Assembly (NCBI GenBank): GCA_043783625.1
Contig: JAYVZE010000062.1
Span: 1-64,000 of the forward strand
From: JAFDVL01 sp043783625
GTDB lineage: Bacteria > Acidobacteriota > Blastocatellia > RBC074
Direction of reading: 5' to 3'
Length of the DNA stretch: 64,000 nt
The notes under the pieces are model-generated. The model was not told the DNA's origin. It saw only the letters and a list, made by a program, of their open reading frames with translations, and made no database searches. Shown piece by piece: positions 9,561-18,932 of this stretch (its first letter is position 1; each line of letters starts with the position of its first letter). Made by a program: the position numbers and the translations under genes.

Positions 9561-10307
9561 ATGACTATTTTACTTGGTCATGTTTGGATGATTGCTTGCA
9601 ATTTAGGAATGATACTACTACAGGACGCTCAAGCCGAAGCTGTTGACTTCTCACTGATGGGAATGTTGCGGAAAATGGGCTGGATTGCCTGGTGCGTAGT
9701 TATCACCTTATTTATCATGTCAATTTTCTCAATTGCGGTAGCGATTGAACGTTGGCTAACTTATAGCGCGGCTCGTAACCAGTCACGAGAATTTGCTCCG
9801 AAAGTTGCGCAAGCACTGAAGGGCGCTCGTATTGATGAGGCTATCAGCATTTCAGATAAATACAAAAAGAGCCACTTGGCAATGGTTGTTAATGCTGGCT
9901 TGCAGGAATTTCAGGCTCATCAGGGTGGTGCTATTTCCGGCGAGGAAGTTGAAGCCTCAAAGCGTGCCTTGCAACGTGCTGAAGCGATTAAGGTCGCTGA
10001 ATTTAAGCGCGGTCTTTCAGGTTTGGCGACCATCGGCTCCACTGCTCCGTTCGTCGGATTGTTCGGAACGGTTATCGGCATCATCAATGCGTTTCAGGAT
10101 ATGAGAAATGCCGAGTCTGCGGGTATCGCAGCGATTGCCGGTGGTATTTCCGAAGCGTTGTTTACGACTGCTTTTGGATTGCTGGTGGCTGTGCCTGCGG
10201 TATGGTTCTTCAACTACTTTACTAACAAAGTGGATAACTTTACTGTAGAAATGGATAACTCCTCGGCTGAGTTAATTGATTTCTTCGTCAAGCGGAAGAA
10301 TAAATAG
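9561..10307 (+). CDS. ExbB/TolQ-family proton channel subunit
   Basis: 248 residues. Three membrane helices: 'WIAWCVVITLFIMSIFSIAVAIERW', then 'GLSGLATIGSTAPFVGLFGTVIGIINAF' and 'EALFTTAFGLLVAVPAVWFFNYF', the last two being the conserved MotA/TolQ/ExbB channel core. It pairs with ExbD-type proteins to couple the proton gradient to TonB or TolA. The first ~30 residues are hydrophobic and variable. GGAGG lies 12 bp upstream of the start. Whether it acts as ExbB or TolQ cannot be decided from sequence; the TonB gene next to it favours ExbB. Confidence 0.93.
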   Translation: MTILLGHVWMIACNLGMILLQDAQAEAVDFSLMGMLRKMGWIAWCVVITLFIMSIFSIAVAIERWLTYSAARNQSREFAPKVAQALKGARIDEAISISDKYKKSHLAMVVNAGLQEFQAHQGGAISGEEVEASKRALQRAEAIKVAEFKRGLSGLATIGSTAPFVGLFGTVIGIINAFQDMRNAESAGIAAIAGGISEALFTTAFGLLVAVPAVWFFNYFTNKVDNFTVEMDNSSAELIDFFVKRKNK

Positions 10308-10349
10308 TTCGATCATTCTTTTCGTGATTCCTCCATTTGAAATATGATC

Positions 10350-10374
10350 GGGAGGCTGAGTTACTTAGCCTCCC
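10350..10374. promoter_or_regulatory. Hairpin between exbB- and exbD-like genes
   Basis: GGGAGGCT (10350-10357) pairs with AGCCTCCC (10367-10374) over a 9-nt loop, with no U-run. It lies in the 122-bp gap inside the operon and could set differential expression by transcript processing, as a channel needs unequal subunit numbers. Inferred only. Confidence 0.45.
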
Positions 10375-10429
10375 CTCATAAAACAACAGGAGGGGTGAAA
10401 AAAAGAAAGATGATTTAAGGGGAATTATT

Positions 10430-10861
10430 ATGGGCATGTCTGCCGGTACCTCAAAATATAATTCGGATATTAATGTTACGCCAATGGTGGACGTGATGCT
10501 TGTGCTGCTAATCATCTTTATGGTGATTACGCCGCTCCTGCAATCTGGTGTCAATCTGACACTGCCAAAAAACTCCAACCCGGATGAAGACCCGAACATC
10601 ATTAAGGACAGTGCTATCGTTGTTTCTGTCCCGGATGCCGGAGCTTACTACGTCAAGAAAGAACAGGTTGTTGGTGTTCAGAATCTTGTTCAACGCCTCC
10701 AGGTTTTGAAAAAAGCACTGAAGCCAAGCGACCCGCAAGTCGTATATATTCGTGGTGGGATTAATGTTCCATACAAAGAAATTGTCACTGTCACGACTGC
10801 GATTCGTGACGCGGGATTTGATCAAATCGGTCTCGTTGCTGACAAGAAGAAAGATAAGTAG
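10430..10861 (+). CDS. ExbD/TolR-family protein (first copy)
   Basis: 143 residues. A short cytoplasmic N-terminus leads into 'INVTPMVDVMLVLLIIFMVITP', the single helix with the conserved proton-carrying Asp, then a periplasmic ExbD domain. AAGGGGAATT lies upstream. It is followed 35 bp later by a second, shorter-spaced paralogue, so the two may form a heteromeric ExbD pair or serve different transducers. Confidence 0.93.
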   Translation: MGMSAGTSKYNSDINVTPMVDVMLVLLIIFMVITPLLQSGVNLTLPKNSNPDEDPNIIKDSAIVVSVPDAGAYYVKKEQVVGVQNLVQRLQVLKKALKPSDPQVVYIRGGINVPYKEIVTVTTAIRDAGFDQIGLVADKKKDK

Positions 10862-10896
10862 CCCACAATTTATAAGCTCTTTTAAGGAGAATTCGT

Positions 10897-11322
10897 ATGG
10901 GGATGTCATCAGGCGGCGGTGGAACAACTCCTAACATTAACGTCACACCGCTAATTGACGTTTTGTTAGTACTGTTGATCATTTTTATGGTCATTAGTCC
11001 ACAGAAGCCGCATAAATTTGAAGCAAAATTACCCGAAAAGCCACCTGAGAATATGACTCCACCGCCGCCAGACCCACTGACGTTGGTTGTCTCAATTCCT
11101 AAAAGTGGTGGTTTTAAGCTCAACCAAACTGACGTTAAAGATTTAAAAGCCCTTGAGACTATTCTCAAGCAAAACCTTGAAGGTCGTCCAGCTGACCGTA
11201 AAGCGGTCTTCCTGAAAGCTCCAAACGTTACTCCTTATGGCAACGTGGCGGATGTGATTGACACGATCAAGGTTGCTGGTGGCGCACCCATTGGCTTACA
11301 GCTTGAAGGTTTGGACGAGTAA
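10897..11322 (+). CDS. ExbD/TolR-family protein (second copy)
   Basis: 141 residues, similar in plan to its upstream neighbour: 'INVTPLIDVLLVLLIIFMVISP' with the conserved Asp, then a periplasmic domain. The Gly-rich start and the Pro-rich linker ('PPENMTPPPPDPL') differ from the first copy. AAGGAGAATT precedes the ATG. Tandem ExbD genes are common in Acidobacteria and Bacteroidetes TonB clusters. Confidence 0.93.
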   Translation: MGMSSGGGGTTPNINVTPLIDVLLVLLIIFMVISPQKPHKFEAKLPEKPPENMTPPPPDPLTLVVSIPKSGGFKLNQTDVKDLKALETILKQNLEGRPADRKAVFLKAPNVTPYGNVADVIDTIKVAGGAPIGLQLEGLDE

Positions 11323-11374
11323 TTCAATCATTAACTAAATTTATATATTTCTCAGGAGGGGAGCCTTCCCGACC

Positions 11375-12247
11375 ATGAAAATTTCACGTTATCTTGCATC
11401 AGGATTAGCCCTAACCCTGCTCACGAGTATTTTGTTCTTAAACTCTGGTTGTGCTGTAGTAAATACACTCAGAGGAAAAGACATGCTTAATCAGGGAATT
11501 TTGAAATACAATCAGGGGAATACCAAAGCCGCTGCCGAACTTTTTGAGAAGTCTTCTGCGCTGATTCCAACCAACCCCAATGTCTGGTTATGTCTTGGAG
11601 CTGTCAAGTACAAGGGAATTAATACCGCCGACCAAGGGAAAGCGGAAGCGGTAGCCAGAGAAGCTCTTAATTGCTATACCAAGGCACTTGAGAACGCCAA
11701 TCCGGCTGATTGTAAAATTAAAGATACGGCGATTGGTTATATCGCGGCTATCTACGGGGATAAACTAGAAGGGGACAAAGTAGCAAACGAAACTGCTCAG
11801 CGTGAATGGCTACTGAAGCGAACTGAGGGGGAATGTGCAACAACGGACATTAAGGCGCAGACCTATTACTCAATTGGTGTCAAGCATTGGCAAAATGCTT
11901 TTGGTATTTCTAACGCTTATGCCGATAAACAAAAGAATGACTCTGATCCTTTTCATTGTCGGGTTATAAATAACCCGGTAGACAAGACTAAGTTCGATAA
12001 CGCCGTGAATCAGGCTTTTGAGTATTTGAATAAATCAATCGCCGCCAAACCGGATTATAGTGAAGCGCATTCTTATCTTAGTTTGATGTATCGTGAGAAG
12101 CAGAAAACTTCCTGTAGCGATGCCAAGAAGTTTGAAGCTGATGCACAAAAAGAAGCGAAGATTGCAATTGAATTAGCTGCTAAGGCGAAGGCCGAAGCAG
12201 AAGCCAAAGCCGCTGAAGAAGCTGCCAAGGGTGAAACGAAGAAATAA
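11375..12247 (+). CDS. TPR-repeat lipoprotein
   Basis: 290 residues. The signal peptide ends in a lipobox (LNSGC), so the mature protein starts with a lipidated Cys at about residue 27. Two or three TPR-like helix pairs are visible ('LNQGILKYNQGNTKAAAELF', 'AFEYLNKSIAAKPDYSEAHS'), then a charged Ala/Lys/Glu helix to the end. It is the last gene of the TonB/Exb cluster and is closed by a terminator, suggesting a scaffold at the outer membrane for that system. AGGAGGGG lies upstream. Confidence 0.8.
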   Translation: MKISRYLASGLALTLLTSILFLNSGCAVVNTLRGKDMLNQGILKYNQGNTKAAAELFEKSSALIPTNPNVWLCLGAVKYKGINTADQGKAEAVAREALNCYTKALENANPADCKIKDTAIGYIAAIYGDKLEGDKVANETAQREWLLKRTEGECATTDIKAQTYYSIGVKHWQNAFGISNAYADKQKNDSDPFHCRVINNPVDKTKFDNAVNQAFEYLNKSIAAKPDYSEAHSYLSLMYREKQKTSCSDAKKFEADAQKEAKIAIELAAKAKAEAEAKAAEEAAKGETKK

Positions 12248-12278
12248 TCGTCCATTACTAATTCATAATTTTACAATT

Positions 12279-12318
12279 AACAGCCAGTATCACGATAAAA
12301 ATGATACTGGCTGTTTTA
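12279..12318 (+). terminator. Intrinsic terminator of the TonB/Exb cluster
   Basis: A perfect 14-bp stem (12279-12292 with 12302-12315, core CAGCCAGTATCA) around a 9-nt loop, running into TTTTATG. It separates the TonB/Exb cluster from rel. Confidence 0.9.
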
Positions 12319-12362
12319 TGCTTTGAACCTCAAGAAACATTAAATTGTTGTACAATCAGTGA

Positions 12363-14531
12363 ATGATCCGCTTTGAAGATGTCTACAGAACGGTCAGTAA
12401 ATACCATCCCGACGCCGACCTTGAAATGTTGCGCCGTGCCTATATTTTCTCAGCCCGCGAACACAAAGACCAGGTTCGAAAATCCGGGGAGCCATATCTA
12501 ATCCATCCACTTTCAGTCGCCGCAATCCTCGCGGAAATGAAGATGGATGTCGTCACGGTGAGTACCGGATTCCTCCATGATGTTGTCGAAGATACGCTAA
12601 CGACGATTGAAAACATCCGTGAATATTTTGGTGATGAAGTGGCTCATCTGGTGGATGGCGTGACCAAAATCAGCAAGCTTGGTGAATTTTCTAAAGAAGA
12701 TCAACAAGCCGAAAGCATCCGAAAAATGGTCATGGCGATGGTGACGGATATTCGTGTCGTGATGGTCAAAATCGTAGATCGTTTACACAACATGCGCACG
12801 CTTGGACACCTCCCGGCCGAAAAGCGTAAGCGCATTGCGCAGGAAACATTGGATGTCTATGCCCCCATCGCTCACCGTTTGGGAATGGGTAAAATCCGCG
12901 CCGAATTGGAGGATTTATCCTTCAAATATCTGGAACCGGATGATTATAAAAGACTTCATGAGGCAGTTGAGACTCGACGAACTGCGACCGAAATTTTTCT
13001 GGAAGAATTAAAAGAACGCATCACCGAATTACTAAAAGAAAATGGCATCGAATTGATCCGCATCGAAGGACGAATCAAACGATTGTATAGCGTTTATTTG
13101 AAGCTCAAACGACAGCGAATTCAATTGGATCAGGTTTATGATTTACTCGCAGTCCGGTTAATTACCAAAGAAGTAAAGGATTGTTATGCCGCGCTCGGTG
13201 TTATTCATCAGCACTGGCGACCAGTCCCGGGAAGAATTAAAGATTTCATTGCGACGCCGCGCGAAAACCTTTATCAATCGCTTCATACCTCCGTGATTGG
13301 TGAAGAAGGACTTCCATTTGAAGTGCAGATTCGTACTGATGAAATGCATCACGTAGCGGAAGAAGGCATCGCCGCCCATTGGAAATACAAAGAAGGAAAG
13401 CTTAAAGACACGAGCGAAGATGAGTTATTTAAGTGGCTGCGGCAGTTAGTTGAATGGCAGCAGGACGTGACCGATTCGCGTGAGTTCATGGATGGACTCA
13501 AGCTTGATCTGTATCCAAAAGAAGTCTATGCCTTTACGCCCAAGGGGAAAATTATTCAATTGCCGCGTGGCGCAACTCCCATAGATTTTGCCTATGCCAT
13601 TCACACCGAAGTTGGCAATAAGTGTACGGGTGCGAAAATCAACGGGCGGATCGTCCAGTTAAAATATCAAATTCATAATGGCGAGCAAGTCGAGATTCTG
13701 ACTTCGCCGAATCAGCATCCCAGCCGCGACTGGTTAAATTCAGCAGTTACGTCAAAAGCACGTAATAAAATCAAGCATTGGCTGACCGAGCAGCAGCGTG
13801 TCAAAGCTATTGATTTAGGACGTAAATTGTTTGAGAAGGAAGCGGCACGGTTCAAGCTCAAGCCGAAAAATGTGTTGGAAGGCGAGCCGCTGCCAAAGTT
13901 TTTGCAGGATCATGGATTTCATAAAATTGATGACATGATGGCAGCGATTGGCTACGGAAAATTAACGGCACGAACGGTGATGGTGCGGTATGTTCCAATT
14001 GAGGAAGTCGAAAAATTAGAACAGGGCAAGCCCTCGGCTTTCAAGCAAGTTAGTGATGCGGTCAAAAAAGCGTTGCGACTGGGCAATGACCGGATTCTCG
14101 TCAAAGGGATTGATGATGTCGCTGTTTATCGCGCTCCTTGTTGTGATCCGATTATGGGCGAAAAAATTATTGGATATATCACCCGTGGAAAAGGTGTTGC
14201 TGTTCACGCCGAGCGTTGTGTCAATGCCGCAAATTTACTGGTGAATCGTGAAAGAATTATTGATGTTGAATGGGGAGCCGTAGCGAAAGGCGGCAGCTCG
14301 ACCTATCCGGTGAGGTTGGTTGTTTCGTCGCTTGATCGTCGCGGAATGCTGAAAGAAATCACGACGGTGATAGATGACATCAAAACCAACATCCGCGATA
14401 TTCGTTCGGTTTCACACGATGATGGCAACGCGAGTATTTACATCACTGTCGAAATAAATGACCTGCAACATCTGGATCGAGTCATCAGCGCAGTCAAGGG
14501 AATTAACGGCGTGATGGATGTGATTCGCTGA
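12363..14531 (+). CDS. rel: Bifunctional (p)ppGpp synthetase/hydrolase
   Basis: 722 residues. It makes and degrades the stringent-response alarmone. The N-terminal HD hydrolase domain keeps its metal motif (His48, His72-Asp73 in 'FLHDVVED'), so hydrolysis should be active. The synthetase domain shows 'RIKRLYSVYLKLKR', 'YQSLHTSVIG', 'FEVQIRT' and 'AEEGIAAHW'. A TGS domain ('VYAFTPKGKIIQLPRGATP'), a helical/zinc-finger-like part with 'APCCDPIMGEKIIG' and a C-terminal ACT domain follow. TACAAT sits only about 7 bp before the ATG, so a short-leader promoter is possible but unproved. Confidence 0.96.
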   Translation: MIRFEDVYRTVSKYHPDADLEMLRRAYIFSAREHKDQVRKSGEPYLIHPLSVAAILAEMKMDVVTVSTGFLHDVVEDTLTTIENIREYFGDEVAHLVDGVTKISKLGEFSKEDQQAESIRKMVMAMVTDIRVVMVKIVDRLHNMRTLGHLPAEKRKRIAQETLDVYAPIAHRLGMGKIRAELEDLSFKYLEPDDYKRLHEAVETRRTATEIFLEELKERITELLKENGIELIRIEGRIKRLYSVYLKLKRQRIQLDQVYDLLAVRLITKEVKDCYAALGVIHQHWRPVPGRIKDFIATPRENLYQSLHTSVIGEEGLPFEVQIRTDEMHHVAEEGIAAHWKYKEGKLKDTSEDELFKWLRQLVEWQQDVTDSREFMDGLKLDLYPKEVYAFTPKGKIIQLPRGATPIDFAYAIHTEVGNKCTGAKINGRIVQLKYQIHNGEQVEILTSPNQHPSRDWLNSAVTSKARNKIKHWLTEQQRVKAIDLGRKLFEKEAARFKLKPKNVLEGEPLPKFLQDHGFHKIDDMMAAIGYGKLTARTVMVRYVPIEEVEKLEQGKPSAFKQVSDAVKKALRLGNDRILVKGIDDVAVYRAPCCDPIMGEKIIGYITRGKGVAVHAERCVNAANLLVNRERIIDVEWGAVAKGGSSTYPVRLVVSSLDRRGMLKEITTVIDDIKTNIRDIRSVSHDDGNASIYITVEINDLQHLDRVISAVKGINGVMDVIR

Positions 14532-14617
14532 GATCAAGGCGCATCGCTTAACTTCAAGGCGATTTTGCAGTATGATGTGAAATTACTTTTTAAGCCTCAA
14601 CGACAGAATTGGAACCC

Positions 14618-14992
14618 ATGAAACAAATTCACACTGATTCCGCACCACAAGCTATCGGGCCGTATTCGCAGGCAATTATTGCCAATGGTTTTGTTTTTCT
14701 ATCGGGTCAGATTCCCCTTGATCCGGCCAAGATGCAGATTGTTGAAGGCGGCATCGAAGAACAAACCGAACAGGTCTTTGCCAATATCAAAGCAGTGCTG
14801 GAAGCGGCGGGCAGTTCACTTGATCGTGTCGTGAAAACTACGGTTTTTGTTGCCGATATGAATGATTTTGCCGCAATGAATGAAATTTATGCGGCTCATT
14901 TCGGCGAGGCGCGTCCGGCGCGTTCGACGGTGCAGGCGGCTCGTCTGCCGCGTGATGTCAAAGTCGAAATCGAAGTCGTCGCCCTCGCTTAA
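14618..14992 (+). CDS. ridA: RidA-family enamine/imine deaminase
   Basis: 124 residues. RidA hydrolyses reactive 2-aminoacrylate-type enamines released by PLP enzymes. The sequence shows 'APQAIGPYSQAI', 'VFLSGQIPLDP' and the C-terminal signature 'ARPARSTVQAARLPRDVKVE' with the substrate-binding Arg and the following Glu. ATG 14618 is preferred over an upstream TTG because it gives the usual N-terminus. It lies between rel and the ppiC-like gene, all on the plus strand. Confidence 0.94.
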   Translation: MKQIHTDSAPQAIGPYSQAIIANGFVFLSGQIPLDPAKMQIVEGGIEEQTEQVFANIKAVLEAAGSSLDRVVKTTVFVADMNDFAAMNEIYAAHFGEARPARSTVQAARLPRDVKVEIEVVALA

Positions 14993-15093
14993 TCGCTATT
15001 CGATTGGCGTTCGAGCTTCTGCTTGCACACCAAACATTTACCAACGAAAGCTGAACGAACAACTTTCGCATCTCTCATCAGGAGCAAAATAAA

Positions 15094-16290
15094 GTGCCTA
15101 CTTTTAAGACCCCGATCATTGCAATTTTACTTGGTGGATTAGCCCTGACTGCGTGCCAGTCCGGTTCAGGTTCCGGTGCTACGGCTGGAAAAGGTGAAGC
15201 TGCTGCCATCGTCAATGGAACAAAAATTTCAGTCGCCGAAGTTGATCGCGTGACCGCAGAGCAGGCGCAAGGTCAGCAGGCACAGCTTTCTCAATTGGAA
15301 TTGGCTTCGGCGCGATTGCAGGTATTGGAAAGCCTGATTCAGGATGAAATCATGTTTCAGCGTGCCAAAAAAGATAATCTGATGCCGACCGAAGATGAAA
15401 TTACTTCGTTTATTCAGGCCAGCAAATCCGAGAGCGGCATGACCGAAGATGCCTTTCAAAAAAGGTTGAAAGAAACCAATCAAAGCGAACAAGAGTTCCG
15501 TGAAGATATTCGCAAGCGTTTAGCTGTGAAAAAACTTCAGGAAAAACTAAACAACCAAATCAAGGTTACCGACCGCGAAGTCGAAGATTATTTCAAATCG
15601 AATCCCCCGATTGCCGAAGCTGGAATTGCTTTATCGCAAATCGTTATTGATGCTGCTGATAACGGTGCTCGGAACGATGCGAAGACCGAAGCCGAAGCGA
15701 AAACCAAAATAGAAGAAGTTGCCGGACAGCTCAGACGTGGCGGAGATTTCGCAACTATCGCGCGCGCTCAATCTGAAGATGAATCAGCACTTCGTGGTGG
15801 TGATATAGGTTTTATTCCAGCGGCGCAAATGGTGAAAACGTTTGGTCAGCAATTAGCGCAAAACATTGCGCAAATGAGTGAAGGGCAGTTCACTCCGCCA
15901 TTACTTGTTGGTCAAGGACGCTTCATTATTTTGAAGATGACCGGCAAGCGCACCGAAAATCGTAAAATGACGCTGGAAGAATCCAGCGCACAAATTCGTA
16001 ATGCTATCGTACAGCAACGCTCCAGCCTGCTGGTTTCAGCGTTGATGGCGAGTTCCCGCAACGAAGCGAAGGTCGAAAATTACCTCATCAAAGCAGTCAT
16101 TGATAATCCGAATGGCTTAGGCGTTTTGCGTCCGGTCGCGCCGGTGTCTGCGGCTTCACCGCAAGCTTCTGGTTCACCAGCGGCGGCAACTTCACCGGCA
16201 GCTTCAAAAGCTCTGGCAGCCCCAGTAGTGGCGAGTCCTGCTGCGAAAGTAGTGCCTTCGGCTGTGGCTTCACCTTCACCTAAAAAATAG
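15094..16290 (+). CDS. PpiC/SurA-type peptidyl-prolyl isomerase lipoprotein
   Basis: 398 residues starting at GTG 15094, which directly gives a signal peptide with lipobox LTAC. A SurA-like N-terminal chaperone region (about 40-170) precedes a parvulin PpiC domain (about 180-290, 'RRGGDFATIARAQSED' and 'RGGDIGFIPAAQMV'). It should help outer-membrane proteins fold in the periplasm. The last 60 residues are an Ala/Ser/Pro-rich tail ending KK, unusual for the family and probably unstructured. GGAGCAAAATAAA precedes the start. Confidence 0.88.
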   Translation: MPTFKTPIIAILLGGLALTACQSGSGSGATAGKGEAAAIVNGTKISVAEVDRVTAEQAQGQQAQLSQLELASARLQVLESLIQDEIMFQRAKKDNLMPTEDEITSFIQASKSESGMTEDAFQKRLKETNQSEQEFREDIRKRLAVKKLQEKLNNQIKVTDREVEDYFKSNPPIAEAGIALSQIVIDAADNGARNDAKTEAEAKTKIEEVAGQLRRGGDFATIARAQSEDESALRGGDIGFIPAAQMVKTFGQQLAQNIAQMSEGQFTPPLLVGQGRFIILKMTGKRTENRKMTLEESSAQIRNAIVQQRSSLLVSALMASSRNEAKVENYLIKAVIDNPNGLGVLRPVAPVSAASPQASGSPAAATSPAASKALAAPVVASPAAKVVPSAVASPSPKK

Positions 16291-16301
16291 ATTTTTAAAT
16301 A

Positions 16302-18206
16302 ATGTTATTTCGATTTTCAGAAGTATCTAAATCCTATGGAGCGCAAGAAATCTTGCGCTCTATTAGTTTTCAAATTAACCCGGGCGAACACATCGGCTTA
16401 GTCGGTCGCAACGGTACAGGAAAGACGACGATTTTACGTCTCATTGCCGAAGTCGAATCTTCCGATAAGGGGACGATTGAAAAGATGCGCGGCTTGCGCT
16501 TCGGTGTTTTAAATCAGCACGTCGAGTTCAACAACGAATCAACAATTCTGGATGCTGCGCTCGAAGTTTTTGCCGAGCTGCTGGCATTAGAAGTGCAGAT
16601 GCGCGACCTTGAGCATCAAATGGTAGAAGTCACTGGAGATGAGTTGGATCGTGTCATGCACGATTACAGTGAAGCGCAGCACGCTTATGAACACGCCGAC
16701 GGCTTCAGTTACCACGCCAAAGTTGAATCAGTTTTGCAGGGACTCGGTTTCAAAAAAGAGCATTTTGAAAAATCTACTGCGTCACTTTCCGGCGGAGAAA
16801 AAAACCGTCTGGGCATGGTTCGCATGCTGTTGCTGGAGCCGGATATTTTGTTGTTGGACGAACCAACAAATCATCTCGACGTGCAAGCCGTGGAATGGCT
16901 GGAAGATTTTCTTTCGCAGTACAAATCGGCGTACATCATCATTTCGCATGACAGATTTTTTCTGGATCATACGGTCAATCGTGTCCTTGATCTGGAAAAC
17001 AAAAAAATCGAAAGCTACAACGGGAACTACAGTCGCTACCAAGTGCTAAAAGAAGAGCGGCGCGAACTGCAACAAAAAGCCTTTGAGCAACAGCGGGATA
17101 TGATTGATAAAACGGAGGATTTTATTCGCCGTAATCTCGCTGGACAAAAGACTAAACAAGCCAAATCCCGGCGCACGCAACTGGCAAAAGTGGAACGCAT
17201 TGAAAGCGTTACTGATCTTGACACTGCAAGATTTAAACTGCCTTCAGTTGTGCGGACGGGAGATTTAGTGTTGATGCTGGATGATGTTTCAGTGGGCTTT
17301 CCGACGCGTACATTGGCGACGAATATCACTGCCACACTCAGACGCGGCGAAAGCCTCGGCATCATCGGAGCGAACGGCACAGGCAAGACGACGCTGCTGA
17401 GAACTTTGCTCGGCGAACACGAACCGTTGGCAGGCGAAGCGCGTTGGGGATCAAACGTGAATCCGGGCTATTATGACCAGCGATTATTGATGATTGATGA
17501 TCGTAATACGGTCTTGGATGAACTCAGAACAGTGGCGGCTTCGACGGCGACAGATGGCGAGCTGCGCGGATTTTTAGGAAGATTTCTCTTCAGCGGAGAC
17601 GATGTTTTTAAATATGTTTCCGTGCTTTCCGGCGGCGAAAAAGGACGGCTGGCATTGGCGAAATTGATCTACTCCCGCGTCAATGTTCTGGTGCTGGACG
17701 AGCCGACGAACCATCTGGATATTGCTTCGTGCGAAGCCCTTGAAGAAGCCCTAAACGCCTACGATGGAACCATTATCACCGTCTCGCATGACCGTTATTT
17801 TTTAGATCGAATCGCCACACAGATTTTATTTTTTGGCGAAGATAAGGTTGAACATTTTGATGGCGGCTACACTGAATTTTACGACGCGCATCATCAATCA
17901 AAACAGCAGGAGGCTGAAGCCGCTAAAGCTCTGGCAGAAGCGCAACGCAAAGCAGAAGCGGCTGCGAAGCAAGCTCCGAAACCAGCGAAAAAAAATAAAC
18001 AAAAGAATTTTGCCGCTGAGAAATTAGAAGCGAAAATTCAGGACATGGAAGCAGAAAAGGATGGGCTTTTTGCGTTAATGTCTACGGATGATGTCGCCCG
18101 CGATCACATTCGTTTGGCGGCAGTGAATCAACAGTATCAGCAACTGGAAAAAGATTTACAGGAGCTTTATCAGCAGTGGGAAGTGGCGTTGAGCCAGGCG
18201 CAGTAG
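16302..18206 (+). CDS. ABC-F family ATPase
   Basis: 634 residues, 11 bp after the PpiC gene. Two ABC domains without membrane segments: Walker A 'GLVGRNGTGKTT' near residue 32 and 'GIIGANGTGKTT' near 356, signatures 'LSGGEKNR' and 'LSGGEKGR', Walker B 'LLLDEPTNHLD' and 'LVLDEPTNHLD'. ABC-F proteins act on ribosomes. The C-terminal coiled coil ('KLEAKIQDMEAEKDGLFAL' onward) is of the Uup type. Its last 50 codons (18054-18206) recur with about 80% nucleotide identity at 18931-19083, on the other side of a PIN-domain module, so this 3' end has been exchanged or duplicated. Confidence 0.93.
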   Translation: MLFRFSEVSKSYGAQEILRSISFQINPGEHIGLVGRNGTGKTTILRLIAEVESSDKGTIEKMRGLRFGVLNQHVEFNNESTILDAALEVFAELLALEVQMRDLEHQMVEVTGDELDRVMHDYSEAQHAYEHADGFSYHAKVESVLQGLGFKKEHFEKSTASLSGGEKNRLGMVRMLLLEPDILLLDEPTNHLDVQAVEWLEDFLSQYKSAYIIISHDRFFLDHTVNRVLDLENKKIESYNGNYSRYQVLKEERRELQQKAFEQQRDMIDKTEDFIRRNLAGQKTKQAKSRRTQLAKVERIESVTDLDTARFKLPSVVRTGDLVLMLDDVSVGFPTRTLATNITATLRRGESLGIIGANGTGKTTLLRTLLGEHEPLAGEARWGSNVNPGYYDQRLLMIDDRNTVLDELRTVAASTATDGELRGFLGRFLFSGDDVFKYVSVLSGGEKGRLALAKLIYSRVNVLVLDEPTNHLDIASCEALEEALNAYDGTIITVSHDRYFLDRIATQILFFGEDKVEHFDGGYTEFYDAHHQSKQQEAEAAKALAEAQRKAEAAAKQAPKPAKKNKQKNFAAEKLEAKIQDMEAEKDGLFALMSTDDVARDHIRLAAVNQQYQQLEKDLQELYQQWEVALSQAQ

Positions 18207-18255
18207 CCAATTGCGCCAATGCGCGGTAGCATGCAGGTCGGAGGGGAATCCCGGA

Positions 18256-18729
18256 ATGGCAAAAGTCTATTTGGAAACCAGCGTAGTCAGCTATCTGGTC
18301 GCACGTCGCAGCCGCGATCTCATCGTGGCAGGGCGGCAGCAACTAACAATTGATTGGTGGGAACAGGAGCGTGAAAAACATGAACTGTTTGCTTCTGAGA
18401 TTGTGTTGCAAGAAGCGAGGGCAGGGGATGCCACCGAAATTGCGAAACGATTAAATGCGTTGGCAAACGTTCCGCTTTTAGCCGTTTCAGATGAAGCGAT
18501 TCGATTAGCCGATTTACTTTTGCAGAAAGGCATTGTGCCACCAAAATCCGGGCGCGATGCGTTGCATATTTCTGTCGCGACATATCACCAGATTGATTAT
18601 TTGTTGAGTTGGAACTGCAAGCACATCGCCAATGCCCAAGTCCGCAAACTGGTGCGTCGCCTCTTTCGGGCAGAAGGATTTGAATCACCGGAAATTTGTA
18701 CCCCGGCAGAATTAGGAGACCTATTATGA
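18256..18729 (+). CDS. PIN-domain VapC-like ribonuclease toxin
   Basis: 157 residues. PIN-domain layout: 'MAKVYLETSVVSYLV' at the start, an acidic helix near Glu48, 'SGRDALHISVA' with Asp101, and 'YLLSWNCKHIANA' near 117. The first metal ligand, usually Asp in 'YLDTS', is Glu7 here, a known variant in this subfamily. ATG 18256 is chosen for GGAGGGGAATCCCGGA upstream. It overlaps the next small gene by ATGA, the normal toxin-antitoxin coupling, though here the partner is downstream. The pair sits between two copies of the ABC-F 3' end. Confidence 0.82.
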   Translation: MAKVYLETSVVSYLVARRSRDLIVAGRQQLTIDWWEQEREKHELFASEIVLQEARAGDATEIAKRLNALANVPLLAVSDEAIRLADLLLQKGIVPPKSGRDALHISVATYHQIDYLLSWNCKHIANAQVRKLVRRLFRAEGFESPEICTPAELGDLL

Positions 18730-18932
18730 ATAACTATAATAACGATCCCATTATTGAAGAACTGCGCCGCGTTCGTGAAGAGCTGGCAGCGAAATTCAAC
18801 TTTGATATTTACGCCATTGGTGCTGATTTGCAGGCACAGCAAGCCAAAGAAAATCGCCCGATCATTTCTTTGGCAACAAAGCGAATTATCACGCAGCCCG
18901 ATGATCTGGAAATTCAGGATCGTGCAGCATGA
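18726..18932 (+). CDS. Small partner of the PIN-domain protein
   Basis: 68 residues, translationally coupled to the PIN gene through ATGA. It begins 'MNNYNNDPIIEELRRVREE' and has helical, charged character with 'FDIYAIGADLQAQQ', a composition seen in short proteins that follow PIN genes in cyanobacteria and other phyla. I infer an antitoxin-type role from position and size; no DNA-binding fold is evident. Its stop overlaps the first codon of the duplicated ABC-F tail. Confidence 0.65.
   Translation: MNNYNNDPIIEELRRVREELAAKFNFDIYAIGADLQAQQAKENRPIISLATKRIITQPDDLEIQDRAA

Noticed and set aside
18256..18932. Classical VapBC with antitoxin first
   Set aside because: The small partner lies downstream and shows no AbrB, RHH or Phd-type fold, so I give only a PIN module call.
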